Shown: positions 1-9,372 of the stretch, piece after piece
Layout: every line of letters starts with the position of its first letter
Numbering within the stretch: position 1 is the stretch's first letter
From: Variovorax sp. PMC12
GTDB lineage: Bacteria > Pseudomonadota > Gammaproteobacteria > Burkholderiales > Burkholderiaceae_C
DNA length: 64,000 bases
Direction: 5' to 3'
Assembly (NCBI RefSeq): GCF_003019815.1
Contig: NZ_CP027774.1
Coordinates: forward strand, 868,001 to 932,000
Position numbers and translations under genes: made by a program
The notes under the pieces: generated by a model
Databases searched by the model: none
What the model saw: the letters and a program-made list of their open reading frames with translations, nothing else
What the model was told of the DNA's origin: nothing

Positions 1-1
1 G

Positions 2-781
2 GACGGCCACATTCGCAGCCTCGACGACAAGGTCAGCGACTACATCGTGGAGATGAAGGGCTCGGCATATGACGCTGTCAGCATCCGCCAGCTCCTGACG
101 ATGACCTCCGGCGTGCGCTGGAACGAAAACTACGGCGATCCGCAGTCGGACGTGGCGCGCTTCAACAACCATCGGCCGGAGCCGGGTGCCGACGCGCTGG
201 TGAGCTACCTGCGCCAGCTCCCCCGGGCGGCACCGGCGGGCACCCGCTGGAACTACAGCACGGGCGAGACCAATCTAGTGGGGGTGCTGGTGGCACGGGC
301 GACGGGCAAGCCGCTGGCTACCTATCTGTCGGAGAAGATCTGGCGGCCCGCGGGCATGGAGCAGCAGGCCACCTGGATCCTGAACCGCTCGGGGCAGGAG
401 ATCAGCGGTTGCTGCATCCAGGCGGCCACGCGCGACTTTGCCCGCTTCGGGCAGTTCGTGCTCGACGGCGCACGCATCGGCGGCCAGCCGATCGTGCCGG
501 ACGGCTGGCTGGCCGAGGCCACCACGCGGCGCACGGACATCGGCCAGCCGGGCCGCGGCTACGGCTATCAATGGTGGACCTACGACGACGGCAGCTTCGC
601 GGCGCGCGGCATCTTCGGCCAGGGCATCTTCATCGACCCGAAGCGCAGGCTGGTCATCGCCTCGAACGGCAACTGGGCGGGTGGGGCGTCGAACCGCGCC
701 GACAGCGCGGCGCGGGAGAGTTTCTACAGGGCGGTGCAAAAGGCCATCGACGACGAAGGCGTGGGGAAGCCCGGCGGCTAG
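2..781 (+). CDS. Serine hydrolase, beta-lactamase/class C family (5' end missing)
   Basis: The reading frame is open from the first bases of the window, so the gene starts upstream and only about 259 C-terminal codons are seen. The sequence after LLTMTSG is typical of the class C beta-lactamase/penicillin-binding-like serine hydrolase fold; the YST triplet in NYSTGETN takes the place of the YxN catalytic motif, and a GYGYQWW segment near the end is also typical. The SxxK nucleophile motif must lie in the missing part. Members are periplasmic or secreted esterases or peptidases of varied specificity, so the substrate cannot be named. The next gene starts 79 bp downstream on the same strand. 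Confidence 0.85.
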   Translation, partial: DGHIRSLDDKVSDYIVEMKGSAYDAVSIRQLLTMTSGVRWNENYGDPQSDVARFNNHRPEPGADALVSYLRQLPRAAPAGTRWNYSTGETNLVGVLVARATGKPLATYLSEKIWRPAGMEQQATWILNRSGQEISGCCIQAATRDFARFGQFVLDGARIGGQPIVPDGWLAEATTRRTDIGQPGRGYGYQWWTYDDGSFAARGIFGQGIFIDPKRRLVIASNGNWAGGASNRADSAARESFYRAVQKAIDDEGVGKPGG

Positions 782-860
782 CGGCGGCTGTGCGCCCGAC
801 CCGGCATGGCTGCGCGACCCTGTATCCTGCTGGCGCCTTGAACAACCACGAGACCTTTGC

Positions 861-1880
861 ATGACGAGACTCGCATCGGCGGCCGAACTGCGCAGCGAAC
901 ACCTGATCCCCGATCAATTTCCGGACAAGTGCCTGTTTCTCGTGCACGACGGTGACCTCGAACTGGACAGCGACCTCTCTCTCGACTGGGCGCGCTGGCA
1001 GGATGGCTTGGCGGGCGGCCTCGAGCATCTGCAGGAAATGCCGCGGGACTTGCCCGCCGACCTTGGCGGCTTTCTGGTGACCGGGTCGCTTCGCCTTTCC
1101 GGCGCGCTGCTCAATGCATCAGCGGAATCCGGCGTCGCGCTGATCGTGCGCGGCGACATGAACTTACGGCAGGCGAGTTGTGGCGGCGCATACATCCGCA
1201 TCGACGGCCGACTCTGCGCACAGGAGGTGATCTACGCCCATTACAACGATGGAGAGCTTCATCTGCGCGGCGGCCTGTGTGCCAAGGCCCTGATCCGGGA
1301 CGATCACTTCGTCGACCTCCAAGGCCCGACCCAGGGGCATCCCTCCGGCCCGCTGACGGTGATCGATCTGCGCGAGCAACGCGATCCGGATGACGACGAA
1401 CGTCTGCCCAAGGCCCTGAAGAAGCTGCTCGGCAACTCGACACTGAGCCTTTCGTCGGTGCGCGATGGACTGCGCCAGTGCGTGCCGCCGGCCGGCCTCT
1501 CGCGTCCCGAGACGCCGCAGCAGTGGCGCGACGCGGTATGGAAAGACCATGCTGCTGTGCGCAAGCTGCCCAAGCCGCTGCGTACCGAGTCGACTTATCT
1601 GCTGATGCTGGACCCGGCCTGTCCGCTCCGGGGTGCCGAGATCGCGGACCTGGTTGCGAGCATCCCGAACGCGGCGCTCACCGAGCGTGTGCGGCTCGCC
1701 GCTTTCATGTGCTCGCCCAAGAGCCTGCTGCGCCTGCCCGTAGCGTTCGACCTCCAAACGGAGTACGCACGCTGCCTGGCCGCCGTGGCGGACCCAGCTC
1801 TGTATTTGAATGAAGTGCCGGAGAGTTTCCGGCCCGCGACGATGCAAGGCGCCGACCAGCGGATTGCAGCGCTGGGGTGA
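861..1880 (+). CDS. Hypothetical protein with beta-helix-like N-terminal half
   Basis: A 339-residue protein starting at the ATG at 861; the open frame extends further upstream but overlaps the hydrolase gene, so the internal ATG is preferred. Residues about 60-160 show short repeated strand-turn units (GGFLVTGSLRLSGALL, ALIVRGDMNL, GAYIRIDGRL, GELHLRGGLC) such as occur in right-handed beta-helix or polymer-forming cytoskeletal-like proteins. The C-terminal half has no motif I recognise. There is no signal peptide, so it is probably cytoplasmic. The function is unknown. Confidence 0.7.
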   Translation: MTRLASAAELRSEHLIPDQFPDKCLFLVHDGDLELDSDLSLDWARWQDGLAGGLEHLQEMPRDLPADLGGFLVTGSLRLSGALLNASAESGVALIVRGDMNLRQASCGGAYIRIDGRLCAQEVIYAHYNDGELHLRGGLCAKALIRDDHFVDLQGPTQGHPSGPLTVIDLREQRDPDDDERLPKALKKLLGNSTLSLSSVRDGLRQCVPPAGLSRPETPQQWRDAVWKDHAAVRKLPKPLRTESTYLLMLDPACPLRGAEIADLVASIPNAALTERVRLAAFMCSPKSLLRLPVAFDLQTEYARCLAAVADPALYLNEVPESFRPATMQGADQRIAALG

Positions 1881-1956
1881 CAACATGGTGGCGGCCCGCG
1901 TTCGCTGCTTCCGTGCACGGCTGCCGGTCCTTGCGAGCACAAGTAAAGCTCTGGTC

Positions 1957-2613
1957 TCAGCCCACCCGCATTGACAGTTCCACGTCGGCGGCGAAGGGGA
2001 CCGACAGGTATCCGCCGTCGGACGCACGCACGCGTGCGAGGTACTCCGGGCTGTGGTCGGCGTTGTCCGCCACGATCAGCGCACCCGGCCGCAGGCGGCT
2101 CTCGACCAGCGCCAGGATGTCGGGGTAGAGCGCCTTCGCGCCGTCCAGCAGCACCAGGTCGATGGTCTGGGGCAGGTCGACGGCCAGCGTCTTCAGCGCG
2201 TCACCTTCGCGGATTTCGACCAGGTCGCTCACGCCCCCTTCAGTCAAGTGCTCGCGGGCCTTGGCGATCTTCGATGGCTCGAACTCGCTGCTGATGAGCC
2301 TGCCGCCGCCGTTGTCGCGCAGCGCGGCGGCCATGTAGAGCGTCGACAGGCCGAACGAAGTGCCGAACTCCACGATGTTGCGCGCGTTCATGCTGCGTGC
2401 CAGCTGGTAGAGCAGCACGCCGGTCTCGCGCGACACCGGCAGCCAAAGATCCTTCATCCGGCCATAGAGGTCGAGGTACTCGGTCTTGCTGTGCATCAGC
2501 CGTTCGCGTTCCTCGCGGCTGATGCTGGCAATGGCAGGGCTGGTTGCCGCGGCGGCCTGCAGGAACAGGCGGTCGAGCAAAGGGGCGAGGGGAGGGGAGG
2601 TCAGGGTCGTCAC
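1957..2613 (-). CDS. Class I SAM-dependent O-methyltransferase
   Basis: A 218-residue protein from a GTG start at 2613, chosen because it gives the usual family length (about 220) and leaves room for a divergent promoter; the frame stays open to 2775. The glycine-rich SAM loop is seen in NIVEFGTSFGLSTLYMAAAL, followed by an acidic ISSEFEP strand end and IDLVLLDGAKALYPDIL, the metal-binding/acidic segment of catechol/caffeoyl-CoA type O-methyltransferases. The acceptor is unknown. It is divergent from a TetR regulator 82 bp away, which probably controls it. Confidence 0.8.
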   Translation of the reverse strand: MTTLTSPPLAPLLDRLFLQAAAATSPAIASISREERERLMHSKTEYLDLYGRMKDLWLPVSRETGVLLYQLARSMNARNIVEFGTSFGLSTLYMAAALRDNGGGRLISSEFEPSKIAKAREHLTEGGVSDLVEIREGDALKTLAVDLPQTIDLVLLDGAKALYPDILALVESRLRPGALIVADNADHSPEYLARVRASDGGYLSVPFAADVELSMRVG

Positions 2614-2695
2614 CGGGTTCTTTCGTGTGAAAAAGCAGATGCGAAATAATATGAAGAACCCTTCACGTTTTCCATTCGCGTTACGGATCCTGCCC

Positions 2696-3328
2696 ATGAC
2701 CGACCGCCCGAGTGCGTCCATCTCCTCTCGCCGAAAGCCCAAGCAGGCGCGCTCGGCCGACCTTCTCCAGGCCATTCTTCAGGCAGCTATTCAGGTTTTG
2801 GCGAAGGAAGGGGTGGGCCGTTTCACCACCACGCGCGTTGCCGAGCGGGCCGGGGTGAGCGTCGGTTCGGTCTATCAGTACTTTCCGAACAAGGCGTCGA
2901 TCCTGTTTCGTCTGCAGAGCGACGAATGGCAGCAGACCACGGAAATGATGCGCGGCATTCTGGGGGACATGCAGCGGCCCGTGCTCGAACGCCTGCGCAT
3001 GCTCACGCACGCCTTCATTCGCTCGGAGTGCGACGAGGCGCAGGTGCGAACGGCGCTCGGCGACGCCGCGCCGTTCTACCGTGACGCGCCCGAGGCCCGG
3101 GAAGTGCGCGCCGCCGGCGGCGAGATCGTGCGGGTGTTCATGAAGCAAGCCCTGCCCGTGGCTTCCGATGCCACGCGTGAAATGGCGGGCGACCTGATCG
3201 TGAGGACGCTCAGCACGGTGGGCAAGGATTTTTCGGAGAGCCCCCGGACCGCCGCCGAGATCGAGGCCTGGGCGGACGCGATGGCCGACATGCTCTGCGC
3301 CTACCTGGAGAGCCTCGCATCGCGCTGA
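2696..3328 (+). CDS. TetR/AcrR family transcriptional regulator
   Basis: A 210-residue protein from the ATG at 2696. Residues about 20-65 form a TetR N-terminal helix-turn-helix (RFTTTRVAERAGVSVGSVYQ, then YFPNKASIL); the C-terminal helices are a ligand-binding domain of unknown specificity. It is divergent from the O-methyltransferase gene, the usual arrangement for a TetR repressor and its target. No clear operator palindrome could be picked out in the 82-bp gap. Confidence 0.85.
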   Translation: MTDRPSASISSRRKPKQARSADLLQAILQAAIQVLAKEGVGRFTTTRVAERAGVSVGSVYQYFPNKASILFRLQSDEWQQTTEMMRGILGDMQRPVLERLRMLTHAFIRSECDEAQVRTALGDAAPFYRDAPEAREVRAAGGEIVRVFMKQALPVASDATREMAGDLIVRTLSTVGKDFSESPRTAAEIEAWADAMADMLCAYLESLASR

Positions 3329-3442
3329 CCCGGGCGCCCGGAATCCACACCGTTCTACCTGTTCTCGGGGATGGCTTCGGAAAGGCTCCTTCGATAGCCT
3401 GCGCGTTCGTCCAAAAAAACGCCTCACTCGCCGACCATCCCG

Positions 3443-4900
3443 ATGACGCTGCATTCCGCCTTTTCGCGCCGCGCTGGCTACGCCCTTGCCACGGCACTCA
3501 CCCTCGTGCTTGTTGCCTGCGGCGGAGGAGGAGGGGGCGGGGAGGGCGGCTTCTTCCCGGTCATCCCTGCTTCTTCATCGACGCCACCCGCATCGACGCC
3601 ACCCGCGTCGACGCCTGAGCCCTCGCCGCCGCCGGCTGCACCGACTTACGCCGTGAGCGGCACGGTCACCGGGCTGCTGGGCACGGGCCTCGTGTTGCAG
3701 AACAACGCCGGCGACGACCTGCCCATCACCGCCAACGGCCGCTTCAGTTTTGCGACACCGCTTGCCGGCGGTACGCGCTATGCGGTGTCGATCAAGTCGC
3801 AGTCCAAGATCCTCACGCGCGTATGCACCGTCGCCAACGGCAGCGGAACCATCGCGGCGGCCGCGGTGGACGACGTGCAGGTCGTCTGCGCCGAGCCTCC
3901 TTCGCGCTTTGCCTATGTGTCGAACGGCGACAGCAACAGCGTGTCTGCCTACACCGTCGATGCGTCGACAGGAGCGCTGCGCGCTGCGACGACGCTGTCG
4001 GTGCCGAGTCCGTACGCGCTGACCGTCGATCCCTCGGGCCGCTTCGTCTACGTTTCGAGCACGTCGGGCGCCGGCGTGTCGGCGTATTCCATCGACCGTG
4101 CGACAGGTGACTTGACTGCCATCGGCGCGCCATCCGTGGCAGTTGGTGCTATCTCGGCAGGGATGGCGGTGGACCCCACCGGCCGCTTCGCCTACTTCGT
4201 GAACCTGGCGGGCGACCGCGTGCTGGCTTTCGACGTCGATGCGAATACGGGCGCGCTGAGTTCGATGGCGGTGTCGTCCGTGGAGACCGGCGGATCGCCT
4301 TACGGTATAGCGGTGGACCCCACGGGCCGCTTCGCCTATGTGGCGAACACCGGCGACGGTACCGTGTCGGCCTACAACATCGATGCCACGTCCGGAGCGT
4401 TGAGCCCGATGACGATTCCCACCGTGACGGCCGGATCCGGAGCCCGCGACATTGCCGTGGATCCCTCGGGCCGCTTCGCCTATGTTTTGAACCAGGGCGA
4501 CAGGACCGTCATGGCCTATTCCATTAACCCGGTGTCGGGCGTGCTGACGCCGCTTGCAGCAACGCCGCCCGCGACAGGTGGCGGTCCATTCAGCATCACC
4601 GTGGACCCGAAGGGACGCTTTGCCTACGTGGCAAACCTGGACAGCCACAACGTGTCGGCCTACACCTTGAACGCCTCGACCGGCGTGCCGACGCCTGCGG
4701 TGACGCCGACGATTTCCACCGGCAATCGTCCCGCCTCCGTGGCGATAGACGCGAGCGGCAAGTTCGCCTACGTGGCGGACAACACGGACGGCAAGGTGTC
4801 GATCTACACCATCGATGCGGCGTCGGGTGTACTGAATCCGCAAGCGGCGCCGACGGTTACGGCTGGACAGGCGCCGAACAGGATTGCCTTGTCGAGGTGA
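3443..4900 (+). CDS. Beta-propeller lipoprotein (lactonase/YVTN-type repeats)
   Basis: A 485-residue protein with a lipoprotein signal ending in the lipobox LVAC (Cys about 26), then a Gly run and a Pro/Ser/Thr-rich linker (about 35-65). After a small beta domain (about 68-150), seven or so repeats of about 50 residues begin, each with a DPSGRFAYVxN-like strand followed by SAYxIDxxTGAL. This is the six- or seven-bladed propeller of the lactonase/YVTN superfamily. It is expected to be anchored in the outer membrane. No substrate can be assigned; binding or scaffolding is as likely as catalysis. Confidence 0.85.
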   Translation: MTLHSAFSRRAGYALATALTLVLVACGGGGGGGEGGFFPVIPASSSTPPASTPPASTPEPSPPPAAPTYAVSGTVTGLLGTGLVLQNNAGDDLPITANGRFSFATPLAGGTRYAVSIKSQSKILTRVCTVANGSGTIAAAAVDDVQVVCAEPPSRFAYVSNGDSNSVSAYTVDASTGALRAATTLSVPSPYALTVDPSGRFVYVSSTSGAGVSAYSIDRATGDLTAIGAPSVAVGAISAGMAVDPTGRFAYFVNLAGDRVLAFDVDANTGALSSMAVSSVETGGSPYGIAVDPTGRFAYVANTGDGTVSAYNIDATSGALSPMTIPTVTAGSGARDIAVDPSGRFAYVLNQGDRTVMAYSINPVSGVLTPLAATPPATGGGPFSITVDPKGRFAYVANLDSHNVSAYTLNASTGVPTPAVTPTISTGNRPASVAIDASGKFAYVADNTDGKVSIYTIDAASGVLNPQAAPTVTAGQAPNRIALSR

Positions 4901-4924
4901 ACTAGGGTCCGCACCCGGTGAGGC

Positions 4925-5908
4925 TCAGGCACGAAGCGCCCCGGCTGGCGCCGCCGCTCGCGCCATGCGCCGCAAGGCCTGCGGCGGTTGGCCATACACG
5001 CGCACGAACGCGCGCCGCATGCGCTCCGGGTCCTCGAAACCGGTGAGCCGCGCAACCGCTTCGATGCTGCTGTCGCCGCCTTCGATGTGCGTGCGTGCAA
5101 CTTCGGCACGGATGCGCTCCACGGCCTTGGCGGGCGTCTGTCCCGTCTCTGCCTTGAAGGTGCGCATGAACTGGCGCGGGCTCACGCAGGCCACTTCGGC
5201 GAGCCGGTCGATGTCGAGGTCGGCCGTGAGGTTCTCGCCGATGTGTGCGAGCACGGCGCGCATGCGTTCGCTCTGCGGCGCGAGGTCCTGCAGCGCGGAG
5301 AACTGCGACTGGCCGCCCGTGCGCCGGTGGTAGACGACCATCTCGCGCGCCACCGCGCCCGCGATGTCGGCGCCGAGATCCGCCTCGACGAGCGCCAGTG
5401 CGAGATCGATGCCGGCCGCGATGCCCGCCGAACTCCACACATGGCCGTCGCGCACGAAGATCCGATCGGCATCGACGGTGATGGCGGGATAGTTGCGTTG
5501 CAGCAGCGCGGCCTGGCGCCAGTGCGTGGTGGCACGGCGCCCGTCTAGCAGGCCCGCCTCGGCCAGCAGGAACGCGCCGGTGCACACGCTGGCCACGCGC
5601 CGCTTCGCCGCCAGCGCGGCGCGCAGGTATTGCACCAGCGCGGGCGTGGCCGCGCCGGGCTTTCGTGCGCCCTGGCCGCCAGGAACGATGACGGTGCCGG
5701 CCTGCGAATCGCGCCACGAGCGCGTCTGCATTTCGAGTCCGGCCGAACACGCCACGCGACCCCCGCGTTCGGAAAGCACCGCTATTTCGTAGGCCGGGCC
5801 ACGCCGGCTGCGTCCGATTTCGGCGGCCACCTGAAACACCGACAGCGGGCCCGCCATGTCGAACAGTTGGAACTCCGGAACGAGCAAGAAGGAGACGGAG
5901 CGGGTCAT
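4925..5908 (-). CDS. GlxA-type AraC-family regulator with DJ-1/PfpI domain
   Basis: A 327-residue protein. Residues 1-190 form a DJ-1/PfpI (class I glutamine amidotransferase-like) domain, including the nucleophile-elbow region SVCTGAFLLAEAGLLDG and the following ATTHW. Residues about 215-320 are an AraC-type double helix-turn-helix (DIDRLAEVACVSPRQFMRTF and SSIEAVARLTGFEDPERMRR). Regulators of this kind sense small molecules and activate neighbouring genes. It is divergent from an MFS transporter gene 83 bp away, its likely target, and convergent with the propeller lipoprotein gene. Confidence 0.88.
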   Translation of the reverse strand: MTRSVSFLLVPEFQLFDMAGPLSVFQVAAEIGRSRRGPAYEIAVLSERGGRVACSAGLEMQTRSWRDSQAGTVIVPGGQGARKPGAATPALVQYLRAALAAKRRVASVCTGAFLLAEAGLLDGRRATTHWRQAALLQRNYPAITVDADRIFVRDGHVWSSAGIAAGIDLALALVEADLGADIAGAVAREMVVYHRRTGGQSQFSALQDLAPQSERMRAVLAHIGENLTADLDIDRLAEVACVSPRQFMRTFKAETGQTPAKAVERIRAEVARTHIEGGDSSIEAVARLTGFEDPERMRRAFVRVYGQPPQALRRMARAAAPAGALRA

Positions 5909-5991
5909 GTCGTTTAACGAGGGAAGTATGTCATTCGTGCCGGAGTGTCGTTGCCTAGAGTTCAGGCTGTCAAACCCGCTCTTTCGCTTTC

Positions 5992-7218
5992 ATGACCGAC
6001 ACCGCCACCATCTCCACCGGCCGCCGCGATGCGCGGGTGCTCGCGATCTGCCAGGGTCTCTACACGGCGGCCGTTTCGATCGACCTCACGCTCACCGCGC
6101 TCACGGGCCACATGCTTGCGCCCGACAAGTCGCTGGCGACGCTGCCCTTTGCGCTCATCACGGTAGCGGGGGCGGTGGTGACGTGGTTCGCGTCGCTGCT
6201 GATGCAGCGCATCGGGCGGCGTGGCGGGTTCGCACTGGGCGCGCTCGCGGGCACGGCGGGCGGCCTCGTGTCGGTGTGGGCTGTCTTTCACGGCAGCTTC
6301 TGGGTGTTCTGCGCCGGCACGGCATTGGTGGGCGTCTACCAGGCCTTCGCGCAGTTCTACCGGCTGGCCGCGGCCGACGGCGTGGCGGTCGCCGACAAGA
6401 GCCGCGCCGTGTCGACGGTGCTGGCCGGCGGCGTGATCGCGGCTGTCGCGGGGCCGGCGCTCGCGGCCTGGAGCAAGGACCTCTTTCCGCCAGCTCTGTT
6501 CGCGGGGGCCTACCTGATGGTGGCGGTGCTGGGTGCAATCTCGGTCGTCTTGATCGTGGCTCTTTACCGCGACACGCAGATGCAGGCCGCGGCGAGCGGG
6601 CCTGTCGACACTCGGCCAGCCCGCCCGCTGGGCGAGATCGCAAGGCAGCCCATCTTCATCGCCGCGCTGGCCAACAACGTGGTGGGTTCGGTGTCGATGA
6701 TGTTCGTGATGACGGCCGCGCCGCTCGCGGCCGTGGCCTGCAACCACTCCATCGACGACGGCGCGGGGATCATGCAGTGGCACCTGGTGGGCATGTATGC
6801 GCCGGCGCTGTTCGCGGGCGCGCTCATCCAGCGCTGGGGCTTGCCGCGTGTGGTGAGCCTGGGCATGGTGCTCAATGTCGTGTGTTCGGTCGTCGCGATG
6901 AGTTCGACCACGCTGCCTGCCTTCTACGCGGCACTGTTCTGCCTGGGCGTGGGCTGGAACTTCATGTTCGTCGGCGGCACCACGCTGCTGGCGCAGTCAT
7001 ATCGCCCGCAGGAGCGCGGCCGTGCGCAGGGCGCCGCCGAGTTGCTGCGCAACGTGTGCACGGCTTTTGCGACGCTCGCCGCCGGCCCCGCGCTCGATCA
7101 CTTCGGCTGGGCGCCGCTCAATGCAGCGATGCTGCCGGTGGTGCTGCTCGCTGCAGCCATGACGTTCGTCTGGGCGCGTTCCACGCGCGCTGAACGGCTA
7201 CCGAGCCTTCGCGGGTGA
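5992..7218 (+). CDS. MFS transporter
   Basis: A 408-residue, almost wholly hydrophobic protein with about 12 predicted membrane spans arranged as two six-helix halves split by a hydrophilic loop near residues 195-215 (QMQAAASGPVDTRPARP). The loop after helix 2 (MQRIGRRGGFALGA) resembles the MFS motif A. An exporter or importer in the inner membrane; the substrate is unknown. It is divergent from the GlxA-type regulator gene and followed by nearly 500 bp without a gene. Confidence 0.85.
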   Translation: MTDTATISTGRRDARVLAICQGLYTAAVSIDLTLTALTGHMLAPDKSLATLPFALITVAGAVVTWFASLLMQRIGRRGGFALGALAGTAGGLVSVWAVFHGSFWVFCAGTALVGVYQAFAQFYRLAAADGVAVADKSRAVSTVLAGGVIAAVAGPALAAWSKDLFPPALFAGAYLMVAVLGAISVVLIVALYRDTQMQAAASGPVDTRPARPLGEIARQPIFIAALANNVVGSVSMMFVMTAAPLAAVACNHSIDDGAGIMQWHLVGMYAPALFAGALIQRWGLPRVVSLGMVLNVVCSVVAMSSTTLPAFYAALFCLGVGWNFMFVGGTTLLAQSYRPQERGRAQGAAELLRNVCTAFATLAAGPALDHFGWAPLNAAMLPVVLLAAAMTFVWARSTRAERLPSLRG

Positions 7219-7705
7219 GCCGTTTCCATGGCGTTAGGGCGATCGGCGAGGTCAAAAAATCCATGCAATATATCTTATGTTAACTTAAACCGCTCGCAAC
7301 GGAGAGTTGCGGTTGGAAGCGAAGCACGAATTACGAATTTCCCTGCGTACACCTGCGCGGACAATATTCCGCTAACACTTTGAGCGATAAAGTGCTTCCA
7401 AGTGGACCAAAAACGCAAGATTGGCGCGAAAATTTGGACAACAAATGCGAGACACGCGCGGACGCGCCCTGACGCCGGACGCACGCTCAGCCCAGTGGCG
7501 CCTATCCTGCGGCGACGAAAAAGTCGCTGACGGTTTGACGAAAAACTGAGGCCGGCTGGAGAACAAACCGTGCAACTCGAGGACGTTTGCTTTTTCGGAC
7601 GGCACCTCCCGAATCAATGGCAGCAAGTGATCGCAGCCATCCCGTTCGCCCCACCGAACGCTATGCGGCCCTGCCTCCCGCGCTTCGCGTGGGATCACCG
7701 CGGCT
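7219..7705. other. 487-bp gap without a convincing gene
   Basis: AT-richer than its surroundings, especially 7250-7450. Short open frames exist (for example 7372-7821 minus and 7570-7752 plus), but they are Arg/Cys-rich and have no start signals, so they look like chance. A small inverted repeat (CGCAAC-GGAGA-GTTGCG, about 7297-7313) could form a weak hairpin. Nothing else is recognised. Confidence 0.5.
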
Positions 7706-8668
7706 TCAATCCGCACCCGACAACGGGCTCGGTGCCTTTTCCTGATTGGTGACTCCGAACGGGATGTGCACAGATGGCACCACCGTGCTCGCCGATTGGA
7801 GGTGGCCCGATTGATCGTCAAAGAAAATGTGCGGCTTCAACACGGCGAGGACGCGCCCCTTTTCGATGCCGCCAAGAAAAAAAGCGTCGTTCGCCATTAC
7901 GCCCCAGCTTTTCAGAGTCTTGAGCGCGCGCTCGTGAGACGGCGCATTGCGCGCGGTGACAATCGAGACGCGGATCCGGTTCTCGTAAGCTGGATTTTGT
8001 CGCTTGTGATGCTCTTCCGCGGACTGGATCTTGGCGACCCGAACTAGGAATTCCTTGAGCGGGCCCGGATGGTGCGGCTGCATGACATTCTTGACTTCGT
8101 GCGCATGGAACGCGCTCAGGCCGGACGCCTGCATCACCGACTCCGATTCATCGCCCGCCAGAACGCCGTCGAAGTCAAAAGCGATTCGAAGGGAGTTGTC
8201 GTCCTCGTCGTCATCGAACTTGGAGTCGAGCGCTTGTCCAGCCGGATGGTCCGCCTTGATCGCGGCATCCACGTCCGACTTGTTACCCGAGAGAAAAAGG
8301 GCGATGTTGAGCGCCGGAATGTATTCGTAGGGCGACCTCCCCTGCATGAATATCGCGCGTGTCATACCCAGTTTGTAGTGTTCGATGGTTTTCATCACCC
8401 GCAGCCCGGTGTCGGGGTCGTTTCTGGAAAGAAGCACCACTTCGACAAAGGGATCGTCGGCGTCCGCGCGAAGGTCGTTCAGTGCGAGCAGGCGCTTGAT
8501 GAACGGAAAGGCGATGCCCTTGGGAAGCGGGTTGTAGAGGTTCTCCTCTTGGAACTTGCGGTATTCCTCTTCGCCGTGGCTCTTGAAAATGGCGTCCGAG
8601 TCGGTGAGATCGAACACCGCGCTCGACGCAACGCCGATCACGAGGCGGTTCTCCAGTTCGTAAGGCAA
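7706..8668 (-). CDS. 5'-nucleotidase, cN-I-like family
   Basis: A 320-residue protein matching the cytosolic 5'-nucleotidase I family: LLSRNDPDTGLRVMKTIEHY, the segment YIPALNIALFLSGN, and the HAD-type aspartate motif IAFDFDGVLAGDESE. The lysine-containing C-terminal part (VSIVTARNAPSHERALKTLK and later HIFFDDQSGHL) fits HAD motifs II and III. It would release phosphate from nucleoside monophosphates in the cytoplasm. The gene stands alone, facing away from the MFS gene, and is somewhat lower in GC than its neighbours, which could mean recent acquisition. Confidence 0.85.
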   Translation of the reverse strand: MPYELENRLVIGVASSAVFDLTDSDAIFKSHGEEEYRKFQEENLYNPLPKGIAFPFIKRLLALNDLRADADDPFVEVVLLSRNDPDTGLRVMKTIEHYKLGMTRAIFMQGRSPYEYIPALNIALFLSGNKSDVDAAIKADHPAGQALDSKFDDDEDDNSLRIAFDFDGVLAGDESESVMQASGLSAFHAHEVKNVMQPHHPGPLKEFLVRVAKIQSAEEHHKRQNPAYENRIRVSIVTARNAPSHERALKTLKSWGVMANDAFFLGGIEKGRVLAVLKPHIFFDDQSGHLQSASTVVPSVHIPFGVTNQEKAPSPLSGAD

Positions 8669-8816
8669 CTCGGTACTCCATGTCGATAGAAAAAGGATCG
8701 GTAATGCGCAGTCGGTTCTGACTTATTACGCGCACACTTCGACGGATCGTCCCTCATCCTGAGGCCATCAGATGCGGGCTCCAGGCGCCGCGAATCGTGC
8801 AATCGACGGGACGCCC

Positions 8817-9320
8817 TCAATTCGCGCCGCGCCAGTGTATGTGCACAAAGTCACTCGGGATGACGGAGCTCAGCGTGAGCTGCAGCACCATCGGCTGGCG
8901 CATGTTGCGTGGTGGCGGATCGGCCAGCGGACGGGCGGTGAGCAGCGCGCGCAGGTCGGCGTCGGCCTGCGCATCGCCGAGCGAGTCGAAAGCCACGCGC
9001 TCGACCCTGCCGCTGGAGGCAACCCACACGCGCACCACCACCACGGACGCGGGCGGGCCCGCTCGTCCGTCCTGGCGCATGCGCGATTGCATCGAGGCGT
9101 GCAAGCGCACCACGGTGTCGTTGGTGGGGTCGCCGAGCGAGGCCTGCAACTGGCTGCTCGCCAGGGTGGCGTAGCTGATCCAGTGCTGCGGCACCTGCTG
9201 ACGCGGCTGCGCCGCCGCGGCCATAGGCAAAGTGGCGCTCGCAAGGCCCATGCCCCACCAGCCGAAGGCCAGTCGCAGGCGTGTCCAGCGAGGTGCGGGT
9301 CTGGCGGAAGAATCGTTCAT
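8817..9320 (-). CDS. Periplasmic TonB-C-like protein (last gene of the tpsB unit)
   Basis: A 167-residue protein starting at the ATG at 9320 (MNDSSARP). Residues about 17-40 are a signal peptide or anchor (LAFGWWGMGLASATLPMAAA). Residues about 90-160 (VVVRVWVASSGRVERVAFDS, then ALLTARPLADPP and PMVLQLTL) have the pattern of a TonB C-terminal domain, without the usual Pro-rich spacer. It may couple the ExbB/ExbD motor to an outer-membrane partner, or be a degenerate relative. It is the last of ten tightly spaced genes running leftward from tpsB. Confidence 0.65.
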   Translation of the reverse strand: MNDSSARPAPRWTRLRLAFGWWGMGLASATLPMAAAAQPRQQVPQHWISYATLASSQLQASLGDPTNDTVVRLHASMQSRMRQDGRAGPPASVVVVRVWVASSGRVERVAFDSLGDAQADADLRALLTARPLADPPPRNMRQPMVLQLTLSSVIPSDFVHIHWRGAN

Positions 9321-9372
9321 GGCGGTCTTTCTGGATGGGGGACACAGGCCCCGCCGGCGAGCGGCACGCGGA

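Noticed and set aside
7372..7821. Possible gene on the minus strand in the gap before the nucleotidase gene
   Set aside because: Overlaps the nucleotidase gene in another frame, has an Arg/Cys-rich composition and no start signal.
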